Below, piece after piece: positions 38,580 through 47,616 of a DNA stretch of 64,000 bases. Source of the DNA: Stieleria marina (GTDB taxonomy: Bacteria > Planctomycetota > Planctomycetia > Pirellulales > Pirellulaceae); assembly GCA_007741555.1 (NCBI GenBank), contig CP036526.1, forward strand, positions 310,001 through 374,000, read 5' to 3'. A program made the translations under genes and the position numbers. The notes under the pieces were generated by a model. The model worked only from the letters and a program-made list of their open reading frames with translations, had not been told where the DNA came from and did not search any database. Position 1 is the stretch's first letter. Every line of letters begins with the position of its first letter.

Positions 38580-40727
38580 TTACATAAATCCGCCACCGCC
38601 ACCCATGCCACCGCCACCACCCATTCCGCCGCCGCCCATTCCGCTTCCTGCATCTCCTCCCAGACTGCGAGGAACTTGCGACGCAGGGACTTGGATCTTT
38701 TGCAATCTGGGGTCGTCACCAAAATGCATCTGACGGACGGTTTTAAAGAATCGCTCCAATTCTTGATGCGTTGTATAGGTGGTCGAAATCAAGATGGCCG
38801 GGCGTGCTGTTCGAATGGGTTGCATGGTCGAAGGCCCACCCAACGCTTCCCAAGCATCGGGTTCGATCGTGCCTTCGATTACGCGGGTGATTGAATCAAA
38901 ATCGCTAATCGCAAACCCGGTACTCTCAAGCCAGTATATCCGGTTCAGTAAACGGGAATCGGCAGCTTCGGTGGTTGTGACGACCAATGATTCGTCATGC
39001 ACTACGTAGGTCAGGTCCATGCCATAGAGCATGGACTTGAGCATGCTTTGCAGTGTGATGTTTACAAAACGCGAGGTGACGGGTTCGTCGGGCGTCATGC
39101 CAATTTCATCGAGCGCCCGCGAGTCCACTCGGATCGGCAAATCAAACTGTTGATTCAACGTGGCGATCGCCTCGGCCAGTGGCGTTTCGATGAACTCCGC
39201 ATTGCCTTTTTGTTGCAGTTTGGATGCGATCTGCTTCTCGACTTCATCACTGACATTGATCCACTTGGAAGCCCCCAGCCCCCGGTGAACCAAAACCGTT
39301 GGGTCCGCGGTAACCTCAATGCCATGTTCTTTAACTACCGCTTTGAGTCCCAATGGGCGCAGGAGTGAACGCAGTGTCGTGCGCAGGGGCACAGCCTGCG
39401 TCGACAACGCTGGTTGCACCATTTCGGGATTGATTTCGGCGAACTCGAGAGCACGTTGGTCGATGCTGAAGGGAACGCCAACCGCAATGCTCAGTTGCTT
39501 GTCCAGGTTTTTGATCGGTGTCGGTGGGATTTCAAGTTCGAATTCGCTGTCAAGCTTTTCGGCAGCCAGCTTGGCGACTTTGCTGGTGGGCACCGGTGCA
39601 GGAGCGTGCTGCGACATCCACATCATGCCTCGCTCTAGCGTCGAAGACTGCTGAGGCTTGGTTGCAGATCGTTGGTTGTTCGCTTTGGATTCAGACGCTT
39701 TAGATTCGGCTGAACCAGCGGGAGATTTGTTTTTGTCGTTCTGGCCGCTGTCAAACTGAGCGATCACAAGATCGGGTGCCGCGGGGTTTTCGAGACGATC
39801 AAGTTCGGTGTGAGCTGCGGAGAGGGTCACAACATTGGAGGCTTGCTGGCCTGTAGAAACGGGGCTGACCGTGATCACGAGCATCGCCAAGACGATACCA
39901 CCGCCAACAAGGCCGGCAGCAGAAGAGACAGAAAACATAGAGCGAGTTCCTTGGCTGAGAAGTGAGTCGAGCAGAGGAGCGTCAATGTCAGAATCGGGAA
40001 GCTTGCCGTCAGGCGAAAAGGCCATCAGTTGCTCTGCGGCGTGAGAAGCAGTGGTTGCCGAAACCGTCCAAGCACTAGCGGCTGTAAAAGCCAACACGGG
40101 GGCAATGCCTCGGCGGCGAAGTCGTCGACCAAGCATCTTTTTTCCTCGTTGCAATCGTCCACGAATCGAACCGATGGTCGTACCAAAGTGTTCGGCCAGA
40201 ACTGCCAGCGGTTGATCGTCGAAGATATGCATGACCAGTGCCGCGCGATACTGCTGGGGAATCGCGGCGAGCTCTTCGTCTAAAACGATCGCTTCGTGAC
40301 GTTGTGTTAGACGCAACAAAGGATCGTCCGGCGTCGCAGGGATTTCAGCCATGGAATCGGACGGGTGGGAATGAGAGTTGAGTGTGGCAATGGCCGAACG
40401 CTGGGCAACACGATGCAGCCAGCCAGGCAAACACTCCGGTTTTTTGATCTTGGCAGCGTTGTGGGCGAGATACAAAAACGTCGTTTGGAAGGCGTCATCA
40501 GCATCATTGCTGCAACGACATCGCCGATGACAAACGCTCAGCACCATGCGGCTGTATCGATCAACCAGCATGGACAGTGCCGCCGGATTTCGGTCGCGTG
40601 CCCATCCGTCAAGCAAATCGCCATCGGTCAGCGTGCTGGGCAAGTTCGATTCGGTTGATGCAGCGTTAATAATCCAACCCAAAACGTGTGAGACGGTCGA
40701 TTCAGAAGAGTAGTGCGATGAAAGCAC
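38580..40727 (-). CDS. ECF-like sigma factor fused to a membrane anchor and a duplicated STN-like exterior region
   Basis: About 715 residues with a sigma domain first. Region 2 (about 48-116) has LVDRYSRMVLSVCHRR and DADDAFQTTFLYLA, region 4 (about 147-207) has LPQQYR-type helix and TIGSIRGRLQRGKK. Then come a hydrophobic stretch, a membrane helix (about 267-288, GGGIVLAMLVITVSP) and a long exterior part with two secretin/TonB-N-terminus-like (STN) repeats, ending in a Gly/Met-rich tail. The exterior part matches the exported protein at 40798-41934 along its whole length. The start is uncertain: the ORF continues up to 40874, overlapping the upstream gene by 77 nt; GTG at 40727 gives a 70-nt gap and is preferred. 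Planctomycete ECF factors with long C-terminal extensions are known. Probably senses outside conditions and regulates transcription, possibly after proteolysis (inference). Confidence 0.82.
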   Translation of the reverse strand: MLSSHYSSESTVSHVLGWIINAASTESNLPSTLTDGDLLDGWARDRNPAALSMLVDRYSRMVLSVCHRRCRCSNDADDAFQTTFLYLAHNAAKIKKPECLPGWLHRVAQRSAIATLNSHSHPSDSMAEIPATPDDPLLRLTQRHEAIVLDEELAAIPQQYRAALVMHIFDDQPLAVLAEHFGTTIGSIRGRLQRGKKMLGRRLRRRGIAPVLAFTAASAWTVSATTASHAAEQLMAFSPDGKLPDSDIDAPLLDSLLSQGTRSMFSVSSAAGLVGGGIVLAMLVITVSPVSTGQQASNVVTLSAAHTELDRLENPAAPDLVIAQFDSGQNDKNKSPAGSAESKASESKANNQRSATKPQQSSTLERGMMWMSQHAPAPVPTSKVAKLAAEKLDSEFELEIPPTPIKNLDKQLSIAVGVPFSIDQRALEFAEINPEMVQPALSTQAVPLRTTLRSLLRPLGLKAVVKEHGIEVTADPTVLVHRGLGASKWINVSDEVEKQIASKLQQKGNAEFIETPLAEAIATLNQQFDLPIRVDSRALDEIGMTPDEPVTSRFVNITLQSMLKSMLYGMDLTYVVHDESLVVTTTEAADSRLLNRIYWLESTGFAISDFDSITRVIEGTIEPDAWEALGGPSTMQPIRTARPAILISTTYTTHQELERFFKTVRQMHFGDDPRLQKIQVPASQVPRSLGGDAGSGMGGGGMGGGGGMGGGGGFM

Positions 40728-40797
40728 TTGAGGGCGCGCATCAAATTGCCAAAAGCTGAATATTTCTTGTTTGCAAACCTTCAGCACGTCTGACGAT

Positions 40798-41934
40798 CTA
40801 GAACATTCCGCCCGACTGAGGCACTTTCTTTTCAGGCGGCTGATTTGGGCTGCGCGCCGCAATTGGGTCGGCACCGACGTGCGTTTTTCGCATCGCTTTC
40901 AGCAGGTCGGCGATCTGATTGTGGACATCCGATGTCGTCGATACCAAAATGGCTGGTCGACTGCGTTGACCTTGAGTTAGCGGTGCGATCGTTGATGGGC
41001 CGCCAAGTGATTCCCAGGTGTCGGGAGCAATCGTGGTTTCTAAAATCGCGATCACGTTGTCAAAGTCACCAATCGGAAAGCCGGTGGCTTCCAAAAAATA
41101 CACGCGGTTTACAAGGTTCTGTTCGCAGGCCTCGATCGTCGTGATCTCGAGCACTTCATCTTGAATGTGGTAAGTCAGATCCAATTCGCGGAGCATCAAA
41201 CGCAGAGCACTACGAAGCGAAACGGACTTCAAACGGCACGTCACCGGTGTGTCGGCAGTGAGTCCAATTTCCTCTAATGCGCGACGGTCGATAATCATAT
41301 CGATGCCAGTCTGTTCGCTCAGTTCGGCAAGGCAGGTGTCCAGTTGAAGGTCTTTAAAACCAACTGTCAGCTTCTTGCCCAATGTCTTGGAAATCTGTTC
41401 GTTACCTTCAGGGTCTGCGCTGATCCAGTAGTCGGTCGCTATCCCGCGTCGAACGAGCTGAGCAAAATCCGCGGTGACGACAAAGCCTTCGTCCTCTACC
41501 GAGACACGAAGGCCATGGGGACGCAGCATTCGGCGAAACGCAGAACGCAGTGGCCACGCGCCAGCGGGAGATTCGATAATCGTTTCGTTATCCAGGCCAG
41601 CGATGTCGATCGCGTGAGTATCGACAAAAACAGGAAGCTTTAGTTGTTCACTTAGGGTCGTGGCCAGTTCGCCAACGCTCGTTTTGATTTCTCCTAGGTC
41701 CGTGTCTTGGTCAAGCGCTGCGTTTGCCGTTTGAGCGACTTCGGTTTGCGGTTCGACAATCGTGCGCAGAGGTTTGTTGTCGATGATCGGCATCGAACCG
41801 CCGCCAGCTTGGGCGATTGCAAACGCCGTCCCGCAAACGAACGGTTCTGCTTCTCCGTTATCCTGGCCAACGGCAATCGAAGCGGCGCAAGCCAGCAACG
41901 AAGTAAAAAGCGTTAAGCGACCTAGGTCAATCAT
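40798..41934 (-). CDS. Exported protein with tandem STN-like domains, paralogue of the sigma-factor exterior
   Basis: 378 residues with a signal peptide (about 3-22, ending AVGQDN). Two tandem STN-like repeats follow: the first around LPVFVDTHAIDIAGL and RMLRPHGLRVSVEDEGFVV, the second around IDRRALEEIGLTADTPVTC and LRELDLTYHIQDEVLEITT. The last part reads YFLEATGFPIGDFDNVIAIL, LGGPSTIAPL and RPAILVSTTSDVH. The same order and many of the same residues occur in the exterior half of the sigma factor encoded just downstream. The ATG at 41934 begins the signal peptide. The gene lies 70 nt before the sigma gene in the same orientation, so both are likely one operon. It may act as a soluble partner or decoy of the receptor part (inference). 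Confidence 0.78.
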   Translation of the reverse strand: MIDLGRLTLFTSLLACAASIAVGQDNGEAEPFVCGTAFAIAQAGGGSMPIIDNKPLRTIVEPQTEVAQTANAALDQDTDLGEIKTSVGELATTLSEQLKLPVFVDTHAIDIAGLDNETIIESPAGAWPLRSAFRRMLRPHGLRVSVEDEGFVVTADFAQLVRRGIATDYWISADPEGNEQISKTLGKKLTVGFKDLQLDTCLAELSEQTGIDMIIDRRALEEIGLTADTPVTCRLKSVSLRSALRLMLRELDLTYHIQDEVLEITTIEACEQNLVNRVYFLEATGFPIGDFDNVIAILETTIAPDTWESLGGPSTIAPLTQGQRSRPAILVSTTSDVHNQIADLLKAMRKTHVGADPIAARSPNQPPEKKVPQSGGMF

Positions 41935-42047
41935 CGAAAGCCCTTCCGATTTTGAGAGAAGAAAAGAGGCTTTCAATCTAGTCTACCGCCATGACGGGCT
42001 GCAAATTTTGCCATCCCACATCGCGTCGCGGTAGCGATTCGGTCGCG

Positions 42048-42851
42048 TTATTGCTTTGGCGGTTCCAACCCGTCCGGCAACTTACCCGCGGCGACTTCTT
42101 CGTCCCATTGATCCATCAACGGCCAGCTGTCGGCCAGCGTTCCGAAGTCTGCCATTTTCAGATAACCGCGTACTCGATCGATTGTTTTGTTGAGCATTGC
42201 TGCGTCGTTGGCGAAAATCGGTCCGTGGCTGGGAGCCAGCCATTGCACGTTGCTATCGCGGATTCTCTCCAGCGAATTGACAAAGGATTTGATGTCACTG
42301 CCGTGGTGCGCGTCGATGGCACCGATGCATCCGTCGCGGTAGATGTTGTCACCGCTGAGCAGCACGTCGCCAATTTGAAAAGCCAGTTGGCTATCGGTGT
42401 GACCCGGTGTGTGCCAGACCTTGATTTCCAAATTCCCGACTGTGATCACATCCCCGTCGTTGACTTGCGTTTCAATCTGGACGGGCGGCATATCCATTTT
42501 CAACCCTTGTGCTTCGATCTCCGCGAGGGTTACCAGCGTGTCGCCTTCTTGGAGTGGTCGCACGGCTTTGGGATGCGCCGTCACCGTGGTTTTGAGGATT
42601 TGCTTTGCTTTGGCAAGCCCCTGGATGTGGTCAACGTCGGCGTGTGTTGCGACCAGCGTCTTGCATCGCGAAAGTGGAAAATCCAACTGACGAATGATTT
42701 CGATAAAGTCATCCACCGTTTCTTCATAGCCGATGTCGATCAGCAACCACTCGTCTGCGTCGTAGACCAAGTACACGTTGCATCCCAGAACTTCGCCAGC
42801 TTGGAAATTCAGCTCGATGATGCCTGGAAAGATAGGTTTGCGTGAATACAT
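42048..42851 (-). CDS. Metallo-beta-lactamase-fold hydrolase
   Basis: 267 residues, MBL-fold metallohydrolase. The dinuclear metal site is visible: THADVDHIQG (HxDxDH, the usual second His replaced by Asp), WHTPGHTDSQ and SGDNIYRDG, with SHGP near the C-terminus. This family includes glyoxalase II-like and RNase Z-like enzymes, and the replaced histidine resembles some divergent subfamilies, so the substrate cannot be named. No signal peptide, so cytoplasmic. It is 84 bp from the epimerase gene upstream on the same strand and 113 bp from the exported protein downstream. Confidence 0.85.
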   Translation of the reverse strand: MYSRKPIFPGIIELNFQAGEVLGCNVYLVYDADEWLLIDIGYEETVDDFIEIIRQLDFPLSRCKTLVATHADVDHIQGLAKAKQILKTTVTAHPKAVRPLQEGDTLVTLAEIEAQGLKMDMPPVQIETQVNDGDVITVGNLEIKVWHTPGHTDSQLAFQIGDVLLSGDNIYRDGCIGAIDAHHGSDIKSFVNSLERIRDSNVQWLAPSHGPIFANDAAMLNKTIDRVRGYLKMADFGTLADSWPLMDQWDEEVAAGKLPDGLEPPKQ

Positions 42852-42935
42852 GGCGATGACGTCAAAGTGGAAGAAAAGAGATGGTGTATTTTACGTGGGA
42901 AACCAGACTAACAACCCCCCCATCGTTTTGAGCGT

Positions 42936-43844
42936 TCAGTTGCGCGATCCGCACTTCAAAACATCTGCTAGGCCTTCGCGATAAGTGGGATAGCGGAGTT
43001 TTGGGACCAAGTCATGCTTCATTCTCCGATTCCAAATTCGTTTGTTGCTGCCGCTGCGCATCGATACGGGAGCGTCAGGATCAGGCGGCAAAAAGTTTGG
43101 TTCCGCCGCGCCGCACTGTCGAGCGATTTCGCGATAAAAGTCCCCTCGAATCATTGGCTGATCGTCAGAAACCACATACAGCCGGCGACACTGGGTTTGC
43201 CAAGTGGCCATGACTGCAGTGACGGCATCATCGACGTGAATCAGGTTTAAGTAACCGTCGGATGGCGAACGAATTGCGCGGCCGGCAATGACGTCGGCTG
43301 CCCGCGGAACGCGGCCGGGACCATAGATGCCCGATAGACGCAGGATCGTCCATGCATCGTTTGGCCGGTGTCGATGCAGTTGTGCTTCGGCGTCCAGGTG
43401 TGCCCGTCCGCCTTGGCGAATCGGTTGGGCCGGCGAGTTTTCGTCGACCCAAAGTCCGCCGCTTTGGTGATAGACGCCGGTGGTGCTGATGTAGCACATC
43501 TTGGCGGACGCCGGAGTCGCGCGGAGCAGGTTCTTGAGCCCACCTACCTGCGACTCGTAACGTCCAACGGAACTGGATGAATCGTAGCTGACTGCGACCA
43601 AGATGCGACTGACGCTGGGGAGCTTGGCCAGGCTACGCCGGTCGGTCCAATCCAGGACCAACGGACTCAGTCCGGCATCGGAAAACGCCTTTGCGCGGTC
43701 CGGATTTCGGGTCGTGACGTAGGTATTTGCTCCATCATCACGCGCCGCTCGGGCAACCCGAGATCCCAGGTAACCGCCGCCAACGACCAGGACAGCTTCG
43801 CCGCGGAGAGGAGGATTGTCGTTTTTAGCGGAGTTTTGAGTCAC
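42936..43844 (-). CDS. NAD(P)-dependent epimerase/reductase, YeeZ-like
   Basis: 302 residues, atypical extended SDR. Nucleotide-binding motif VLVVGGGYLGSRVAR near residue 18 and the middle part YISTTGVYHQSGGLWVDENSP resemble the YeeZ/NAD(P)H-binding sugar epimerase group; the family Tyr/Lys pair is weakly conserved (H-L-D-A-E-A-Q in place of the usual YxxxK), so catalytic status is uncertain. The C-terminal half has LRLSGIYGPGR and LNLIHVDDAVTAV, typical of epimerases. Cytoplasmic. Divergent from the protease gene at 44064. Confidence 0.82.
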   Translation of the reverse strand: MTQNSAKNDNPPLRGEAVLVVGGGYLGSRVARAARDDGANTYVTTRNPDRAKAFSDAGLSPLVLDWTDRRSLAKLPSVSRILVAVSYDSSSSVGRYESQVGGLKNLLRATPASAKMCYISTTGVYHQSGGLWVDENSPAQPIRQGGRAHLDAEAQLHRHRPNDAWTILRLSGIYGPGRVPRAADVIAGRAIRSPSDGYLNLIHVDDAVTAVMATWQTQCRRLYVVSDDQPMIRGDFYREIARQCGAAEPNFLPPDPDAPVSMRSGSNKRIWNRRMKHDLVPKLRYPTYREGLADVLKCGSRN

Positions 43845-44063
43845 TTTTTCCCAAATCGATTTCGGAGGCTACAATGGGCTCAGCCAATCCCGCAGGGGAA
43901 ATGCCCCCAATATCGTTCGAGTTTGATCGGTGGAGTCAGGGGGATGGCAAGGAGGAGATTGTTATCCATCTGTTGACATGTGGCGATGGTGGCAGTGTTG
44001 CCCCGCGGCAAGTCACCGATCCGTTATTTGGCTCCCTATCGATTGTTAAATCAGAGGAATTCA

Positions 44064-45113
44064 TTGAGTCGTTTCATTCCAATTTTGGCGGTTTCGCTTG
44101 TTGTCGCGACCATGCCAAGCGGTTTTGCACAATCGCCGATCGCGACGGGGGCCACGGCGAATTCGTCCGGGGGCACACGCGTGCCTCTGTTCACCGAATT
44201 GAAGGATATTATCGCCAAAGGCGGTGTTCCCGATTCCATTGAACAGCTTCAACTATTGGAACGTCAGCAACGACTGGTGGCCAAGGCTGCGGTGCCATGC
44301 ACGGTCAGTGTCAAAATCGGCCCGGCACAAGGCTGCGGCGTGATCGTCACCGGCAGCGGTTTTGTTTTGACGGCGGCACACGTCGCGATGCGTCCGAACA
44401 AGACCGCCGTGATTACACTTTCGGATGGACGCAATGTGATGGCGACGACGCTGGGCATGAACCGTAGCGTTGATGCGGGATTGATAAAGATCAATGCGGG
44501 GCAGAACGGGGGACAGCCTTGGCCGCATGCGACGCTTGGCACCAGCGATGACCTGGCAGCAGGAATGTGGTGCGTCGCAACCGGGCATCCAGGAGGATAC
44601 GACCAAGAACGCGGTCCGGTGACTCGCGTGGGCCGAATTTTGGCTGTCAGGCCTGGTTCGATTGTGACCGACTGTGCGTTGATTGGCGGCGATAGCGGCG
44701 GGCCTTTGTTTGACATTGCTGGCAGATTGATTGCGGTTCATAGCCGAATTGGAAACGATGTTGCTGATAATCTTCACATTCAAGTTGACCACTACGATTA
44801 CTCGTGGGATCGATTGGCCAATCGCGAGGCATGGGGGTTTTTGCCTGGTTTCAAACCCGTTTTGGGAGTGAAACGAGCGTCGGATACCGCTCGGGCCAAA
44901 GTAGGGATCGTCCACCGTGGTTCCGCCGCCGCCGATGCGGGGGTCAAATCGGGCGACGTGATAGAGCAGTTTGGGGATCTGCAGATTTCCAGTTTTGAAT
45001 CGCTCAAAGCGGCCGTAGCCGATACGATGCCTGGTGAACGTGTCGCGGTCTGGATCAATCGCCAAGGCAAACGAATTCGATTGAGTGTGGAGATTGGCCG
45101 TGAGGAAGACTGA
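44064..45113 (+). CDS. Exported trypsin-like serine protease with PDZ domain
   Basis: 349 residues, HtrA/DegP-type. A signal peptide (about 3-22, SGFAQ) is followed by the protease domain (about 75-245) with an intact triad: His106 in VLTAAHVAM, Asp137 in SVDAGLIKI and Ser211 in GGDSGGPLFD. One PDZ domain (about 265-347) has VHRGSAAADAGVKSGDVIEQF. TTG at 44064 is the likely start, because GAGGA lies 6 nt upstream and the signal peptide begins there; the longer frame from GTG at 43980 has no such site. Likely periplasmic protein quality control or a specific regulated cleavage. The second, degenerate protease gene starts 10 bp after this stop, so they form an operon. Confidence 0.9.
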   Translation: MSRFIPILAVSLVVATMPSGFAQSPIATGATANSSGGTRVPLFTELKDIIAKGGVPDSIEQLQLLERQQRLVAKAAVPCTVSVKIGPAQGCGVIVTGSGFVLTAAHVAMRPNKTAVITLSDGRNVMATTLGMNRSVDAGLIKINAGQNGGQPWPHATLGTSDDLAAGMWCVATGHPGGYDQERGPVTRVGRILAVRPGSIVTDCALIGGDSGGPLFDIAGRLIAVHSRIGNDVADNLHIQVDHYDYSWDRLANREAWGFLPGFKPVLGVKRASDTARAKVGIVHRGSAAADAGVKSGDVIEQFGDLQISSFESLKAAVADTMPGERVAVWINRQGKRIRLSVEIGREED

Positions 45114-45123
45114 GACCTATCCG

Positions 45124-46275
45124 ATGGAAAGAAAATATTTGTCCATTCCAAACTCCCAAATCCGAAGTGTCTTTGCTGCGGGAATCGCTTTGGTTCTGTG
45201 CACGGGCATGGCTGTGCCAAACGTTTCGGCGCAGGAGATCATCGTCCCGCAACAGGGGCAGCTGGAAACAAATCAGCAAGAGCTCCAGCAAGAGCGTGCG
45301 GAACCGAAAGTTGAGTCCCGTTCGCCCCAGTGGCTTCGCCAGCGACTCGGGCTTGCGCCGTCGAACAATCGGCGCGACAACGGCGCGATGACCATGCTAC
45401 TGCGGCCGGTCGCACAGCAGTCCAAACCGTCGGTTACTCAGATCAACATTGGTGGACGGCCGGTTGCTTTGGGCACCATCGTGGCCGCCGATGGTTATGT
45501 GTTGACCAAACGGAGCGAATTGACGGGAGATCCCGTTCGCGTTCGTTTTGCAGATGGCCGCCTGCTGCCTGCGCGGGTTGCTGCGGTGCGGCGTTCGAGC
45601 GATCTGGCGTTACTAAAAGTAGATTCGATTGCGCCACTTGTGCCCATCACCTTTGTCGTTGATGCTCCGCCGGTTGGCAGTTTTTTGATCACTCCAGGGC
45701 GAACGGGCCGACCGATTGGAATCGGTGTGATCGGTGTTCGCGCTCGCAGAGTGGCACACCGGGGACGCTTGGGCGTGATGCTGAACAGTGACCCTAATGG
45801 CATTGCGACCGTGCAAAACGTCTGGCCCGATAGTGGTGCCCAACTGGCTGGCGTCAAACAAAATGATCGCATCGTGGCGATCAATGGCCGACAACAACAA
45901 AGCCGCGCCGGCGTGATCGAAGCACTTCGCCAATTGTTTCCCGGCGAAAGCGTTCGACTGACCATCGTGCGAGCGGGGGACACGTTGGAATTGAGCGCGA
46001 TGATTCGTGATATGGACGTCGTGTTGGAATCAGAGAACGACACGAAAGTGAACGGGCCTCGAAGCAATCGTCTGAGCGGGTTTAGCCGAGTTATTCAGCA
46101 CGACACTGTTTTGGATCCCGACGACTGTGGCGGCCCGATTTTGGACACGCAGGGCAGGGCATTGGGAATCAACATCGCCCGAGCAGGTCGTGTGGTGAGC
46201 TACGCGTTGCCGTCATCGCTGGTGATCGCGGATGTCGAAAGCATGCTTTCCGAAGCCCGTGCAAGCACGAACTAG
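45124..46275 (+). CDS. Degenerate HtrA-like protein with PDZ inserted inside the protease domain
   Basis: 383 residues, exported (signal peptide about 14-37, NVSAQE). It aligns to HtrA, but the triad is broken: the catalytic His position reads YVLTKRSELT (Ser131 aligned with His), Asp160 in SSDLALLKVD remains, and the nucleophile position is Cys335 in DDCGGPIL instead of GDSGGP. Unusually, the PDZ-like domain (about 215-298, GIATVQNVWPDSGAQLAGVK) stands between the Asp half and the DCGGP half of the protease fold. I see it as a pseudoprotease or chaperone partner of the active protease encoded just before it. The ATG at 45124 is preferred to the GTG at 45085, which would overlap the upstream gene by 29 nt. 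It converges with the GNAT gene, 7 bp away. Confidence 0.82.
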   Translation: MERKYLSIPNSQIRSVFAAGIALVLCTGMAVPNVSAQEIIVPQQGQLETNQQELQQERAEPKVESRSPQWLRQRLGLAPSNNRRDNGAMTMLLRPVAQQSKPSVTQINIGGRPVALGTIVAADGYVLTKRSELTGDPVRVRFADGRLLPARVAAVRRSSDLALLKVDSIAPLVPITFVVDAPPVGSFLITPGRTGRPIGIGVIGVRARRVAHRGRLGVMLNSDPNGIATVQNVWPDSGAQLAGVKQNDRIVAINGRQQQSRAGVIEALRQLFPGESVRLTIVRAGDTLELSAMIRDMDVVLESENDTKVNGPRSNRLSGFSRVIQHDTVLDPDDCGGPILDTQGRALGINIARAGRVVSYALPSSLVIADVESMLSEARASTN

Positions 46276-46282
46276 TGCGGAG

Positions 46283-46798
46283 CTACTGGTAGATTTTTTG
46301 CAAGATCGTGACATCGGACCATTGTCCGTTGAGATGTCCGATTTCTTTTTGCGTTCCTACCAATTCGTATCCATGCCGATAGTGAAATGCTAGGCTGCGA
46401 TCGTTGGTCGCGATGATCTTCGCGACAGCATGATGAAGCTGGTTTTGCCGGCAATGCTGATCGATTTGTTGTTGAAGCAAGTCCGCGACGTTGCGTCCGA
46501 TCGCGTCAGTGCTGAGGTAGATCGCGGTTTCGCACGAAAGGCGATAGCCATGACGGTCGCTAAACTGCCGGGCTGAACTCCAACCAATGATCTGGCCATC
46601 GTGGTCAGCAACGTACCAACCGTTGGGCAACGGTGCGCTCAGCAGTTCGGTGACTCGCGCAGCCGTCCATGGATCGCGATCAAAAGTCGCTTCGCCGATT
46701 TCGATGTAGTGGTTGTAGATCGCCGCGATTTGCTGGGCATCCGCAGGCCCCGATTCGGCTTGGGATACCGGACGGATCAAGACTTCATTGATGTCCAT
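46283..46798 (-). CDS. GNAT-family N-acetyltransferase, phosphinothricin acetyltransferase-like
   Basis: 171 residues. The beginning, IRPVSQAESGPADAQQIAAIYNHYIEIGEATFD, is the typical opening of Pat/Bar-type acetyltransferases, followed by GWYVADHDGQIIGWSSAR and the acetyl-CoA region (YLSTDAIGRNVADLLQQQID), with a partly altered R/Q-x-x-G-x-G/A loop (here GRNV). The C-terminal ATNDRSLAFHYRHGYELVGT is the family pattern. Substrates of environmental homologues are usually methionine-derivative or amino-acid-like compounds; herbicide resistance should not be inferred. The alpha/beta hydrolase gene upstream overlaps this gene by 14 nt, so the two are translationally coupled and, with metG, may form a three-gene operon. 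Confidence 0.85.
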   Translation of the reverse strand: MDINEVLIRPVSQAESGPADAQQIAAIYNHYIEIGEATFDRDPWTAARVTELLSAPLPNGWYVADHDGQIIGWSSARQFSDRHGYRLSCETAIYLSTDAIGRNVADLLQQQIDQHCRQNQLHHAVAKIIATNDRSLAFHYRHGYELVGTQKEIGHLNGQWSDVTILQKIYQ

Positions 46799-47609
46799 CG
46801 GTTTGCTCCCATAGCCACTGGACTGATTTGCGAATCAACGGTTCATGGAGTTCGGTCGCGACAGCACCATGCGACAACCCTTGGAGATGCACGACGCGTT
46901 TATGACCCGCGTACGCATCGATCACACGGTCTTGCATGGCCGGCAAAACCAGCTCGTCGAGTTCAGATTGCAGAAAAACACAGGGCCACGTCACGCTGGC
47001 TGCGATGATGGGCGCGTTCATTGAATCGGTCAAACTATCCGCGACGGGGTGAATCATTTGACCGAGCGGGTATCTCCTGGCAATCTCTTTGACGACGTCG
47101 ATCAAAGGCGGCGGGTTTCGCAGTAACATCCCTAGTCGATTTTGCGAATCCACTTCGCTGGCGACGCGGAGAGCAGCGATACATCCCAGGCTATTGCCGC
47201 ACGCCCAAACGCGGGTGGACGGGCCGACTCGTGAGGAGCCCAGCATCTGCCGCCAAAAATCCAGCGCCGCGACTTCCATTCGATGCAAGCTTGCGCGACC
47301 GCTGCTGCCACCGTAGCCGGGAGGATTCCAAGTCCAGACTTCGCTGTTGTCGATCGACAGGTAGTTGGATGGAAAATGAGACGAGCGTTCGGCACGTCCT
47401 GCGGTCCCTGGAAATTTGATGACCAGCAGATCGAGCGGTTCCTTGGGCTTACCGCGACTCTGAACAAAACACTCAAGCGTTTCGTCGCTGGGGCCCCATT
47501 TCAGCATCACACGTTGTTGCACACCGGGATCGATCTCATGTCGCGACGGGCGCAGCACAAGTCGATCCAAAATGCGACGTCGCACAGAAGTGATGGCACC
47601 AGAAATCAT
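46785..47609 (-). CDS. Alpha/beta hydrolase
   Basis: 274 residues, alpha/beta-hydrolase fold. The nucleophile elbow is CGNSLG with Ser140. The strand before it, LLVIKFPGTAG, supplies the oxyanion region; QSELDELV is a candidate acid site and GLSHG near the C-terminus carries the likely catalytic His. No signal peptide. The ATG at 47609 begins 7 bp after the metG stop, which fits operon spacing, while the longer frame starting at 47645 would overlap metG. The substrate is unknown. The stop overlaps the GNAT start by 14 nt. Confidence 0.8.
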   Translation of the reverse strand: MISGAITSVRRRILDRLVLRPSRHEIDPGVQQRVMLKWGPSDETLECFVQSRGKPKEPLDLLVIKFPGTAGRAERSSHFPSNYLSIDNSEVWTWNPPGYGGSSGRASLHRMEVAALDFWRQMLGSSRVGPSTRVWACGNSLGCIAALRVASEVDSQNRLGMLLRNPPPLIDVVKEIARRYPLGQMIHPVADSLTDSMNAPIIAASVTWPCVFLQSELDELVLPAMQDRVIDAYAGHKRVVHLQGLSHGAVATELHEPLIRKSVQWLWEQTDGHQ

Positions 47610-47616
47610 GGGCAAC

